DNA of 31,601 nucleotides from Gonium pectorale (Eukaryota > Chlorophyta > Chlorophyceae > Chlamydomonadales > Volvocaceae). Each line of letters starts with the position of its first letter. Within the stretch, counting starts at the first letter, position 1. A model generated the notes under the pieces. That model saw nothing but the letters and a program-made list of their open reading frames with translations. It did no database searches and had not been told where the DNA came from. Below, piece after piece: positions 10,101 to 20,856 of this stretch. The position numbers were made by a program, and so were the translations under genes. The DNA lies in assembly GCA_001584585.1 (NCBI GenBank), contig LSYV01000004.1, positions 333,164 to 364,764 of the forward strand, given 5' to 3'.

Positions 10101-13100
10101 CCAGCCCCAACCCTGGCTCGCGCACCTTGGTGTCGTCCATCTTGAGCAGCGTCTCCTTGGCGTACGCAAAGTGCGGCGCGCGGCGGAAGTGTCCCGCGCA
10201 CATGCCCAGGCAACGCGCGTCCGTCTTGTCCAGCTGCCGCACCACCGCGATGAGCTTGTCCCACCACTGGTGCTTGGCCAGGATGGCAATCGCGCGGTCG
10301 TACTTCTTGGCCTTGATGTACATTTCGGCCGCCGCGTCGTAGTTCTTGACCTCCTCGCTCCACTCGGCCTGCCGGTTGATGAGCTCCTGCACGCTGCGCT
10401 GGTCGCCGCGCCCGCTGGCAGCGAACTCCTCGGCCCACTTCTTGGCCTCGTCGAACTGGCGCAGGTCGGAGAACATCTCCATCGCCTTGTCCACAGCGCC
10501 TGGAGGGTGGTGAAAGGCAGTCGGGGATGCGCAGCAGCGACTTAGCGGTGCGAATTGAAGGGGACAAGCACAACAACGGGAAGAATGACGATTTGAGCGC
10601 AGCGCGGGAGTCTGACTGTCCTTCCTGCTATCCACCCCTCATTTGCCTGTCCAAAGCCCCTAACCACGCTCCATCGTGCCCCCTCCCTACGCACCAGCTT
10701 GCGTGAAGAGGCGCGCCGCCTCCTGGTATCGCCCCTGGAAGGCCATGATCTCCGCCAGCAGCAGCTGCTCGCTGATGCCGCTCTTGCGGCCCGCCTCCGT
10801 GCGGTTGACCAGCTCCACGAAGCGCACATCGCGGATGCGGATGAAGGCCTTGCGGGCAACCTCCAGGTTCAGGGCCTGGGGAAGGTGGGGACGGGCATCG
10901 GGCCAGTGAACACTTGCCGGTGACAGCTTGCTGAGGCGCAGAGCGCAACACACCTGGCACCAGGACAGGCCCAGAATCGAGTATCTGATGCGATGTGGGC
11001 ACCGCGGAAGCGCTCACCAGTAGAGACCCCGCGTGCCACCAACCACACCTGCAGCGCCTCGAGCGCCAGCTGCTTCCAGTCGGCCTCCGTGACGCCAAGG
11101 CAGGCCACCCTGTAGGCCGACTCGAAGTCCTTGCGCTCCAGGTAGCGATACATGGAAGCGGACTGCGGCACGTCGATCGTCTGCGGGGTAGGGCAGGTGT
11201 AATGAAGGATGTGCTGGCATCCGGCAGAGTTACCCTTGTCAAGGGGTGCGGTGAACCAAGCAGCGGCTCTCCTCATGAGCAATAACGGTACTAAAAGCGC
11301 CATGAGCGGACGCGCTAGGGACCGGCACGCAGCTTCATGCCATTGCCCGCGACCACTGATTTCGAGTGTGTGCAGGATCCCCGAGCACTCGTGACCCCAG
11401 GGCCTGGGCCACCCACCTGCATGGACACGTAGTGCAGGCAGAAGATCTTGGAGCCCTTGAAGCCCACCACAAAGCCCTGAGGGGAGAGGGAAAGAAGCAG
11501 AGGGGCACACAGGACCGGGTGGTCAGGGCGAGTTGCGCGTATGCACATGCGCAAGCAGCGAGTTAAACCCGGTACCTTGGAATACCCCGATCTCAACAGG
11601 GCGTCCGCCAGCCCGATTAGGTCCAGGGGCCCAGAAGGCGCACGCGCACGCACCTGCAGCTTCTGCTGGTGCAACGGGAAGTCGCCCGTCTTGATGGACA
11701 GCATGCCGTTGCCGCTGTAGCAGAACATGTCCTCGAACTCGCTGTTCCACGCCACCGAGTTTGCGTTGCTCTCCTCAAACACCAGCTCCTGCAGAATTAG
11801 GGGAGGGGCAATGAGCGGGCGGGTTCTATACTCGCTCCAGGTGCCGAACGTGAACCATGGCGCCATCACCGGACTCATACGCCCCGTGAACCGTGCCTGT
11901 CCGACGATGGCCGCCACTCCCACCGCCAGTTCCTCCGTCGCGCACGCCGCGCCGCCCCCTCACCTTCGTGATGAGGTTATACACGAGCACCTTCGCGTTC
12001 TCGTCCACTACCGCCAGCTTGTTGCGGCTGGCGGACAGGTCGAGGCAGCGCACGGAGGCGGTGTGCTTGATGAGCGGGATGGGGAAGGGGTTGTCCACGA
12101 AGATCTTGAGGATGGCGCCACTCTTCAGTCCCACCAGGAGACCCTCGCGCCGCGGCGGACCGCCCACCACCTTGATGTAGCGGATGACGCTGTCCAGCAC
12201 CCACTCGCGCTCCTTGACGCCGTCGAAGTTGTACAGCTGGAGCTTCTTCTCCTGGGGGAACATGAGCAGGGATTAGAACCGAAGGCAAGAAACTGCCATA
12301 GATAAGATCCCAAGTCAATGAGAGCAGGATCGAAGGTTAAGAGGCGGCGACGCGCACATTACGCCCTCAAGAGACCGGAAGACGCCTTGGGGATCGCAGC
12401 GGAGGCCCTTCGCCGCCGCGCACCGGCGGCGTTGCGTACCTGACAGAGGATGACGTGGTGGGACGTAACGACAAGCAGGTTGCAGTCGAGCTTCTGCTGT
12501 ATCTTGGTGGCCGACTGATAGTGCATATCGAAATCATCTGCGTTGGCAAGCTCGTAAATGACCACCTTGTTCTGCAACTGCACCGCCAGCTTGTCCTTAT
12601 ACACCGCAATCTTCTTGACGTAGTCCTTGCACTTGATGCGGACCTGGATCCCGGCGGGACATGCCGTGGGAGGAGAACTAGAATGTTGGTGGTGTTGGTG
12701 CAGAAGGCACGTGTGTGCATGTCGGGCAGGAGTGCATGGGCGCGTAGCCGACCCACACCTCGGCCCGTCCGCCGGGGCGCACGCTCCCAGTCTGCTCTGC
12801 CCCTAGGGCACCCCAATTACATCCCGCCTTCCGCCCACCTTCTGCTCGGTGATGAGGTGCTGGATGATGACGTCCGTCATCTGGTCGCGGTATGCGTAGC
12901 GGTCCTGGTATAGGCCGTGCACGGTGGAGAAAATGAGCTGGAACATGGCGATGCCGCCCCCCTCGGTGCCCACCGCCACGAAGTTGTGCTTGGGCCGCGG
13001 CCGTACCGCCCATACCCAGCTGTCGCGGTCCGCAATCTTGGTCAGGTAGGTGCCGTCGCGTGTGTACAGGTGCACAGTCCTGCGGGGTGTGGGACGCGGC

Positions 13101-16023
13101 AATGCTTGAGAGCTCCGGAATGATGACAAATGTTCCGGCTATTGGGGTGGCTCTCGCTGGTGTGGTGGCAGGATACAGGAGGACGGAGGTGAACCAGGTG
13201 GCCTATGGATGCGCTAGCGCGTGCGTGACGGTTGCCCCTCATTGAGTACCCGACAGGTTGTCTAAACGGATGAGAGTCCAAAATTAGCTGCTGAAACCGT
13301 GTCGTAGTGGACGCGAATGTGCAGACGCCGCAGGGAGCTAACATGGCTATGCAGGCACTGCTGGCCGCGGACATCCGGGCCCTTTCCACATGCGTTTATC
13401 TCGCGCCTTATCAAGTCGACGGTAAGCCCGGCCAAATCGGGCCATTAGCGTAGCCGCGAACCCACAGGTCGCTAAGCCGATGCCATGCACACAATCAGTC
13501 AAGGAAGATAAACCATTCGTAGTGCGCAAGAAAGGACAGGGAGTTGCGGCTGGCAAGCCTAGGCACCAGCGGGACTAGATCAGCTTGAGGCCCTTGCGGG
13601 GCCAATGCAAGAGAGCGGCTTGGTCTCCACGGCCGTCGGCCAGCCGCCCCCGGCTGCAAGCAGCTTCTCCGGCAACAATTGAAGGTAGTTCTCAAGCGGC
13701 CCCGGGGGACCTGGCACAGATCCGCCAAGGCGCCCCGGAACCATTCATGGCGCGACGCTCCATGAAACGCTCTCGTGTCAAGCGCGCGTCGGTGAAACGT
13801 GGGCACACCGGCTCACAATGCCATGGCAGGTTCAAGCCCAACGAGAGTGCCGCGTCGTGGACGAGGTGGCGGCTGTGCTGCGCACTTAGTAGGCAGCGCC
13901 GCCATGGATTGTATCCACCGGCAGAAGAACTTTCGCATAGCCATTTCTTATTGAACAAGCTAATGCGCAGCTGCAATTGTTTAGGTTCTCTCTTCCTCAA
14001 AACGCGCCATCTATGCATTCCGTCCTGCTTCACACCACCTTTCCCGTCACCTTCATCCAAGCCCCAGCATACGCACCTGTCGGTGCCGCTGACAGTGATG
14101 TATTCTCCGCTGCTGAAGTACGAGACGCAGAGCGGGTCGAAGGCCAGCTCGCGGTCCTTGCTCTTCTGCTGGCCGCTCATCATGTAGAACTTGAGAAAGC
14201 CGTCGAAGCAGCCAGCGCACAGCACGTTGGTTTCCTAAGGGCCACGAAGTATGAGGCAAAGGAACACAGCAGGTGAGCTTGAGCCGGTTGTGGCCCGCGG
14301 GGGCTGCACGCATGGCCCAGGGACTCCTCCGAAGCCATGCCCTGGGCCATTATTAGACCCACGATGACACCCAAGCACCGGCCCGCACACGGACTACCGC
14401 CTTCATTCTCGGTTGAAGTCATGTCACCTGCACACGTTTTGTCTGATCACGACGCGTGGCCTGGGTAGCCAACTGCACATGTGAATGCATCATATATATA
14501 TATATATATATCCCGATTGCTTACGCATGGGCCAGCTTCTTAGGAAATTGGGCCAGATCCGCTGGCAGCCTTAGGGCCTGGCGTTGCCCAGCTTACGCTC
14601 TCCGGCTCCAGCAGAACGGTATGAGAACTTCACCCTGCCTTTAGCTTAGCTGTTTTGAACTCTCTCCCTTGCCCACTTTCTTGTCGTCCACATCGCCCAC
14701 GGTATTCATCCCAGCTGCTGACCCATCCGATGTCAAAGCCAGCATCTGCGTGCGGATGGGAACATAGCCCCGCCAGCACGGACGCCCTTCAGAGGCGATC
14801 TTTATGCCCCGACATCGGGCCTGACGTCTGACGCACCACAGGGTTCCAGCTGATGCTCCACACAGGCGAGGGGCCCGTCTCGATTCGGTGCTTCTCGCTG
14901 CCGCCCTTATCGCGGATGCTGATGATCCCGTCAAAGCAACCCAGCGCCAGGTACGCGCCATCGGCCGTCCACGAGATGGAGCAGATGCGAGCCGCCACCT
15001 GCAATCCCGCATAACGTATACGAGAGAAGGCATACGTGGCACATGGAGGATGGACGGCATGCGGGGCATTAAGTATCCCGCCTTTCCCCGTAACTATGCT
15101 CCTCTTATCGGGCCTCCAATTAGGCTGGCCCTCTGAAAGGCTGGCCCTCTGAATGTCATCCTTTTTTAACCGCTTAACCACTAACTGCCAGGGCGGAGTA
15201 CAAGCATGCATGGCGCGCCTCCCTGAATTCGCATAACAGAGACCATCAACGGCCTTGCCCGGCAGGCAAGCCAACAACGCACCTTGTGTTTGGCCACCGA
15301 CTTCTGTTCCGGGGACCACAGTCCCACGTCCGAGGACGTTGCGCTGGCAAGCTGTTGCGTGACTGGATTATAAGAAAGGCATTGGATGGCATCGTTGTGC
15401 GTGTATTTTAGAATACCCTCCGCCTGCGGAGCACGTTGCCACATGTCCCGTGTCATGATTGTGAGGGAGGGGGAGAGAAGCACACTAGAGATGCGTGCCA
15501 AATGCATACCTTGCTGGTCCAGATAATCACGGTCTTGTCAGCGCCCCCGGACGCAAAGCGCTTGCCGTTTTGCGCATACGCCACGCAGTAGATGGAGTCC
15601 TGCGTGAGATGCTCACAGTTCAGCAGGGGTGGTCTGGCGGGGGCGCGGCTGTGCGGGGAGGGGGGCATGCATACCTTGTGGCCCTTCAAGGCGTGCAGAA
15701 GGTCGCCATCCGCAGCATCGTAGACCAGCACTCGGTTCCCAATGCCCGCGACGACTTGCGATCCATCTGGTAGAATAACAGCATAATAGGTGCGTTACGA
15801 GCAAAGGTGTTGGCAGGCCCGGGAGCTGCGCGGACGGCATGTGCGCACCTGGCTTGAAGCACAAGTCGTAGCACACATTTCGGACGCCGTCCTTTTCAGG
15901 CTGCAGTTACAAAGATCCGTATGAGTTGTAAGTCGTCCAGGCCTCAAGGGAAATTGGACATGCACTTTGAGCAGGTTCGCCGCTGCTCACAGGTGTCTCC
16001 TGCCAAGCGACGACTGTCCGCAT
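7161..16023 (-). CDS. IFT122: Intraflagellar transport protein 122 (IFT-A core subunit)
   Basis: IFT122 is a core subunit of IFT-A, the complex that drives retrograde transport in cilia and imports some membrane cargo. Exons, in transcription order: 16023-15991, 15900-15849, 15766-15675, 15599-15510, 15423-15283, 14998-14837, (14745-14677, uncertain), 14234-14077, 13079-12839, 12643-12440, 12251-11964, 11788-11654, 11476-11417, 11180-11049, 10875-10695, 10499-10126, 9826-9551, 9263-9009, 8768-8650, 8448-8335, 8181-8068, 7856-7682 and 7511-7161. All joins are in phase, giving 1,271 residues (1,248 without the uncertain exon), close to animal IFT122. Residues 1 to about 560 form two WD40 propellers ([21 protein letters not shown]), about 580-1015 TPR-like helices, and about 1030-1050 a zinc ribbon (CWRC, CINC). 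The start ATG follows an in-frame TAG by two codons. The C-terminal ribbon keeps CGPC but lacks its second pair. Confidence 0.97.
9997..10063. repeat. 15-base direct repeat in an IFT122 intron
   Basis: ACCACGCTCGTCGTA occurs at 9997-10011 and again at 10049-10063, separated by 37 bases, inside the intron 9827-10125. Confidence 0.8.
13080..14076 (-). other. 997-base intron of IFT122
   Basis: This is the longest intron of the gene. It splits the codon for Arg in SGTDR|TVHLY. The donor is GTGCGT and the acceptor CCCGCAG. I find no nested gene in it. Open frames on the plus strand are weakly open and do not resemble a known protein. Confidence 0.75.
14492..14511. repeat. (AT)10 microsatellite in an IFT122 intron
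   Basis: Ten perfect AT dinucleotides lie in the intron region between the exons at 14837-14998 and 14077-14234, in sharp contrast with the GC-rich surroundings. Confidence 0.95.
14677..14745 (-). other. Uncertain optional exon of IFT122 between WD40 repeats
   Basis: This 69-base block has an acceptor (CGCAG) and a donor (GTGGGC) and is open in phase 0 on both sides, so it can be spliced in or skipped without a frame change. It would add 23 acidic, polar residues (including GDVDDKK) between SISWNPV and [12 protein letters not shown]. Animal IFT122 proteins carry a longer acidic insertion at about the same place, which is the reason for proposing it. No sequence conservation supports it directly. 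Confidence 0.35.
15122..15153. repeat. 16-base perfect tandem duplication in an IFT122 intron
   Basis: AGGCTGGCCCTCTGAA at 15122-15137 is repeated exactly at 15138-15153, within the intron 14999-15282. Confidence 0.9.
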
Positions 16024-16909
16024 GACTCTCTAGCTCTTTGCAAGCTCCGTCACTTCATTTGCTTCCTGAAGACGGCCAAGTTCCGCGGGCTCTGCAGTCT
16101 ACCGGCCCTCCTTGCGAGATTAAAGCTCAGTGGGTTCTCTTGTATATCCTTGTAAATCTAGCCTTGCCTAAGCGAAGTTGATCGGCCTGAAAAGGATAGT
16201 CGTTCTACACTATTCGACAGTCACACTCTTCGGCAGCAAACTTTGCATCTGTAAAACAAAGGATAGCAGAGAGAACGGGAACGCAGGCATCCTAGCTCTC
16301 GTTGACCCCGTACCGGTTGCCGTACGACATGCAGGATCCTGCCCCCTCGGCCCCTCCCTTGCATCCAACTTGAAACTCTCGGTGAGTGCAGACTGTGCAG
16401 GGCATGCCCTTGGCGTCCTGCAAAACACGACGAGCCATCTGGCACCCCTGCACCTTGTCAACCACCTTGAACTGCACCTTCCTTGGCTTCCAGCACCGGG
16501 GCGCTCGTGCAACTCGGCCCTGCCCTGTTCCCATCATGCCTCGACCAGCATCACTGGCGACCGTATGTGCGTCCTTCAAAACGAGCAGGCCGTGACGTAC
16601 GTACGGTACGACGCAAGTGGTGCAATTCCTGCAACAGACTGGGAGTTTCAAGCTGTTTGATGTGGTACATACAATTTTCAAATTTGAGTACAAGGGAGGC
16701 ATGATAAGGCAGTGCAATGGGCTGCAGAGCCCGCATCACGCTCCACGCTGCCCCCGCACAAGTGCAGGAAGCCGAACCCCTTATGCCATACTTGCAGCAG
16801 TCACAAGCTGTCCAGTCCCCGAATGGCACAACGGCTGGGCTGATCAGCAAGCCCGCATTGCCTGCGCAATCGCCAAACACCCAAAACAAAGCCCATCTCT
16901 GTTGCGACC

Positions 16910-16914
16910 TTACA
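16910..16914 (-). terminator. Candidate TGTAA polyadenylation signal of OGG1
   Basis: The plus strand reads TTACA, that is TGTAA on the minus strand, 456 bases after the OGG1 stop codon. It is the only copy I found between OGG1 and IFT122, and that distance is ordinary for an algal 3' untranslated region. Confidence 0.5.
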
Positions 16915-17169
16915 CCGAGGTGTCTGCATGCGCGTATCGTACGACAGACACATGAGCACCGCGGGCTAACAATGCCTAGCCGTGCAAGCCGGATAAAGCA
17001 GCGCTCATGGGAGCTCGGAAAGGCAGTCTGTGCATCGAAAGTCCTTCCCAGGCAGGGGTAACCACCGCACCCAAAACTTGGAGGTTACGACTAGAGGCAC
17101 CTACGCTGCGAATGCGCCCCGGTCACCCTATGAAACGTACGCTAACCGCTGTACCACAACACACGACCA

Positions 17170-17193
17170 AGCTGTTTGGCCGGCCAAACAGCT
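17170..17193. repeat. Perfect 24-base palindrome centred on GGCCGGCC
   Basis: The 12-base half-site AGCTGTTTGGCC is followed at once by its exact reverse complement. It lies about 180 bases after the OGG1 stop codon, inside the presumed 3' untranslated region. As DNA it could bind a dimeric protein; as RNA it would form a self-complementary stem. Confidence 0.8.
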
Positions 17194-17369
17194 CCTGCGC
17201 GCCAAGGGAGTGGCACGTAAACATTTCATACGGTGATCCACACCTGCAGGCTCCCGTCCCACTCCACGACATCGTACAGCAAGATAGCCGCAATTAAGGC
17301 ATTTGATTCATTGACATTGTCCACCGATCAGAGCTTGAAGCCTCTATGGCCATGCTCCTGCCGGTGTCG

Positions 17370-20300
17370 TCACGAGGCGAGCCCGTCAAAGTCCTGTAGG
17401 TCGTACTCTTTCGATCCGTTCCTCTCCTTAGCAACCTGCTTCTTTGGCTCCTCGGCTGCCAGCCTACGGGACCCCCGGGTGGCCGATCCGCCTGCGCCCC
17501 TGCCCCGCGCTGCCGCCCCCGCGGCACGCCTCCCCGCACCGCGCTTCGCCGCCACGGGGGCTTCTTCTCCATCTGCCTCCCGCTTGCTGGGCGGTGAGGC
17601 TACCTTCGCCGCCCTGCCCCCTGGTAACAGCGTAAGGCAGACATCTGCATCGCCTTCCGCGCCGCCAGCAGCGCTCGCCCCTCCGGCGCCGCTTCCCTCG
17701 CCGTCGCCAGCGCTGACCCCCGCTGCCTCGCCGTCGCCGTCGCCGGCGTCATCGGCAGCAGCGCCGCCGGCAGCCCGCTTGCGACGCCCCGCAACCGCGG
17801 CCTTGCCCTGGCGTAGCTGCTCGGGCAGGCGGTGCTGCTGGCCAGCGAGCTCTGAGATGAACAGCGTATTATGTGCCCTGCGTACGTGCCGCAAGGTTGG
17901 AGCGGATTCCTACCACAGAAGCCAGGGAACGCATGCCGCAAGGCAATGTAACCCATGCATTTGCGAAGGGTGTGGGCGGGTCAGCGGAGGGGAAGATGTG
18001 GACAAGAGGCCGCGTGGCACACGACCGTCGCCCAGAGGCAACGGGCCTCAACCCACAAGCATCGTGATAGCATCTTGTTCACACGCCACAGAAAGAAGTT
18101 GGTCGATAGCACATCACACTACCTAGCCCCTACCTAGGCCTTTCGGACCGCTGTGCTGTTCAAGGGTTTCGTTCCAGGTCCCGGGCAGGCCACATCACCA
18201 TCCCGCGCAGAGCCCGCCGCCACCCACCAGCCTGCGTACGGGCCGAACCGCTCGACGAAGATCTGCTGCACCTCGGCGTGCACCTTCTTGGTCAGGCTGC
18301 GGCCGCGCAGCTGCGGCGCGTAGTGGCGCACCGCGATCTGCCAGACGTGCGTGTCGACCGGGATGGCGGCGTGCTTGTCCAGCGAGAAGAGGCAGATGCA
18401 GGCGGCCACCTTGGGGCCGATGCCTGCGGGGCAGCGGGGCCGGGAACGGGCGGGAGGGGCTGTAATGCAGAAGGGAAACGGGTCGCGTCGCGGGCACGGG
18501 CGGGGGTGGAAGGGTACTCAGCCTGTGGGCAAGCTGCCCGGGAGCGGTGCGGGGGACAAGTTGCGGGGCTTGAACACCGACGAGGAGGCAGGAGTCAAGT
18601 CGAGCTTACCTGGCCCCAGGCGTTCGTGCTTGCCGTTGCGCGCGCTTACACACAACGACAATCAATCATAGGCTGCGCTCCCTCGCATCAGAAGTACTGC
18701 AGGTAACTGGCGCACATTCCGTGCCACCTTGCAGGGCAAGTGCAGAGTTCCGCGCAGGGCCGCCAGTGCCCATCCCTACCCGGCAGCTCAGTCAGCGCCG
18801 CCACCGCCTCCTCCAGCCCGACCTGCCGCAGCCCCAGTAGCCACTCCCGGCCGCCACCCGGCTTGGCCAGCAGCGCAGCCGCGGTGCCCACGATGAAACG
18901 TGCGCGGTAACTGGGAGAGCGCAAGGAATGGGCGGATGCCGGGACTGGACAGGTGTAGAGAATGGGCGATGGGCGGGCCGGCGGCTGAGCGCGAGGAGAT
19001 GGCGCGGTCGGCGCTGTGGGGAAGGCATCAACTGCAAGAAAAAAACCCGCATTGCATTTGGGTGCCCCATTCGGGGGCAGGTTCAGCTTGTTCTGCGGAG
19101 GGACCTCTCTCCCGCGCTATTGCTGATAAGCCATTATCGCACCCCGAGAGAGGAACGCCGGTAGGGGTTCTCGCAGCACGCACCCGAAGCCGGCGGACCG
19201 CAGCTCCTCCTCCGTGGCCGCGCTCAGCTGCTCCAGGGTGGGAAAAGCATAGTACGACAGCCCGCTGCCCTTACCCACGCCGCCGCTACTTTCAGGGTTG
19301 GAGGAGGGCTCATCGCCGTCGGCGGTGCAGGCGGCGGCGCTGCCCGTGGGCGTGAGCGGTGTGCCGTACGCGCTGCACAGCCGCTCCACCATGCCGTGTA
19401 TGCGCGATATGTGGTTGTTGGAGGAGCAGATAAACTGGAAGAGACACTCCAGCGGGTCTTGGCGCAGCATGCGCGCGCCTGCGGGCCGTACAGGGCCGGG
19501 GGCACGCCACTAGGTGTGCCGGGTGAGTTGCGGCGATGCTGAGTGAGGGCACGTGCCAAGGCGTCGCCGGAGGCCTGGCGCACTCAAGCCGCAGGCCCTC
19601 GTGTGTGTCGGAGCCTCAACTGCTATGCGTTCAATGTAAGGCCATTCGGCAAAATGGCCGACCTAGGTCTTAAGCTCCGCAGCCACCAAGGAAAGCACTC
19701 ATGCCCCGTGGCCACCCAGCCCGGCATCCATTACGCAGCCCCCGGTAGAGCCCCCGCCCACCGCTGCGCCCGCACCCGGAAAGTGCGGGCTGACCGCCCG
19801 AAACCGCTCGCAGCTGGCCGCCCACCCGACTGCCAGGTCCGCCAGACGGGTGTCCAGATTGAAGTAGTCGCGCAGCACGGGGCCGTCACCCTCCGGCTCC
19901 GCGCCGGCGCCCGACCCACGGGCCAGCACCCTGTACTCCACATCGGTGGACGTCTGGCGGAGCACCACCTTCGTCGTGCGTATCGGAGGGGGTGGGTGGT
20001 ATGTGGGTGGGATAGTATGTGAGTTTGCGTGGTGTCAGGCTGGGAAAGAACTGGGACGGGCATCAAGTGCGCCGAGGGCGCATGGCTGGCAGCTGCTGCC
20101 CTCCCGAGCACCATCCGTAACACGTGCTGCATTCCTAACAAAACATATATGCAGAGCGGAGGAGGAGCAATGCAAAGTAATGTTTATGACCGCCAGCACC
20201 GCACGTACCAGGCGGTTGCCGATCACGCCAGTGTATGTTGATGCGTCGGTTTCCCGCCAGCGGAAGCTCTGCCCCGTAGGCAAGCAGAACTCCAGGCGCA

Positions 20301-20379
20301 GCTCCTGCGGCGGAACCCCAAGGCTGCACCAAACCCCGCCAGATTCTATGCTGGGAAGTTCCGGTGGCTGGGCACCCAT
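17370..20379 (-). CDS. OGG1: 8-oxoguanine DNA glycosylase/AP lyase
   Basis: OGG1 removes 8-oxoguanine opposite cytosine and starts base-excision repair. Six exons join in phase: 20379-20209, 19968-19776, 19478-19184, 18910-18780, 18423-18228 and 17877-17370 (TGA), giving 497 residues. Diagnostic features, in order: LPTGQSFRW near residue 35; LRQDPLECLFQFICSSNNH; a roughly 35-residue Ser/Gly/Ala-rich insertion after LCSAYG; GFGYRARF; and the helix-hairpin-helix with catalytic Lys268 (GIGPKVAACICL) and Asp287 (PVDTHVW), 19 residues apart as in human OGG1. The position of human Gln315 is His (GW-AHNTLF). The C-terminal tail of about 150 residues is Ala/Gly-rich with basic patches (GRRKRAAGG), probably disordered and perhaps nuclear targeting. 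The chosen ATG aligns with the usual family N-terminus. An in-frame ATG at 20568 would add 63 Arg-rich residues. The gene is divergent from ataxin-2. Confidence 0.95.
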
Positions 20380-20856
20380 GCCCCCCGGACAGGGCGCAGC
20401 AGTTGGCGCAGGCGCCCTCGTGCGCGCCAAAACACGCGTCGACGAAGTGCTGCCCCGCCAAATTGCTCCCCAACTGCGTCCGCAAAGAATATCGTATGAC
20501 AGGATCCTTGCGCAGGCAGTGCACGACCGCCCTGCTCTCCTTATAGTGGCGACACCCAGCAGACGCATGCGCCAGTCTCCACTCAGGCTCTACCTGAACG
20601 TCAAGTGTTAGCGAACCCAGGTTCTGGACACTGAGTGTAATCCCTGATTTGCCCATGGGCAGACGCCAAAAAGGGGTAGGCGGGAAGTCACGGCAAACGA
20701 GAACGACACGACCTGCGCTTTCCCCACATATTGACGCTTTACACACTTGTCTCGGTTTACTCGGGCCGCTCTACTTGCCTATAGAGCGTTGCCTCTCTTC
20801 CCGTTAGTGACTGACGCACGATGACTTTCTCTGCGCATTGCTGAGCCAGCACCGCT
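20380..20856. promoter_or_regulatory. Divergent intergenic region between OGG1 and ataxin-2
   Basis: The two start codons face away from each other across 477 bases, or 288 bases if OGG1 starts at 20568. Both promoters and both 5' untranslated regions must therefore lie here. I see no clear TATA box near either start. A shared bidirectional promoter is an inference from the spacing. Confidence 0.6.
20821..20844 (+). promoter_or_regulatory. Possible short uORF ahead of ataxin-2
   Basis: An ATG followed by six codons and TGA lies 12 bases before the ataxin-2 start. If the transcript begins upstream of it, it could lower translation of the main frame. No transcript start can be seen here, so this is only a possibility. 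Confidence 0.3.

Larger units (their letters stand above)
16024..17369. other. Intergenic region between IFT122 and OGG1 (same strand)
   Basis: Both neighbours run on the minus strand, so the right part is OGG1 3' untranslated region and the left part is the IFT122 promoter and leader. It holds a TGTAA for OGG1 and a 24-base palindrome (both listed separately). No gene was recognised in it. Confidence 0.7.

Noticed and set aside
9359..10576. A 405-codon open frame on the minus strand
   Set aside because: It contains the IFT122 exon 9551-9826 in frame but reads straight through two introns with good splice sites; outside that exon it does not resemble IFT122.
13585..14187. A 200-codon plus-strand open frame in an IFT122 intron
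   Set aside because: It overlaps an IFT122 coding exon antisense, has no recognisable domain and mixed codon use; no evidence for a nested gene.
20135..20746. A 203-codon minus-strand frame over OGG1 exon 1
   Set aside because: It is in a different frame from the conserved LPTGQSFRW reading and shows no OGG1 features.
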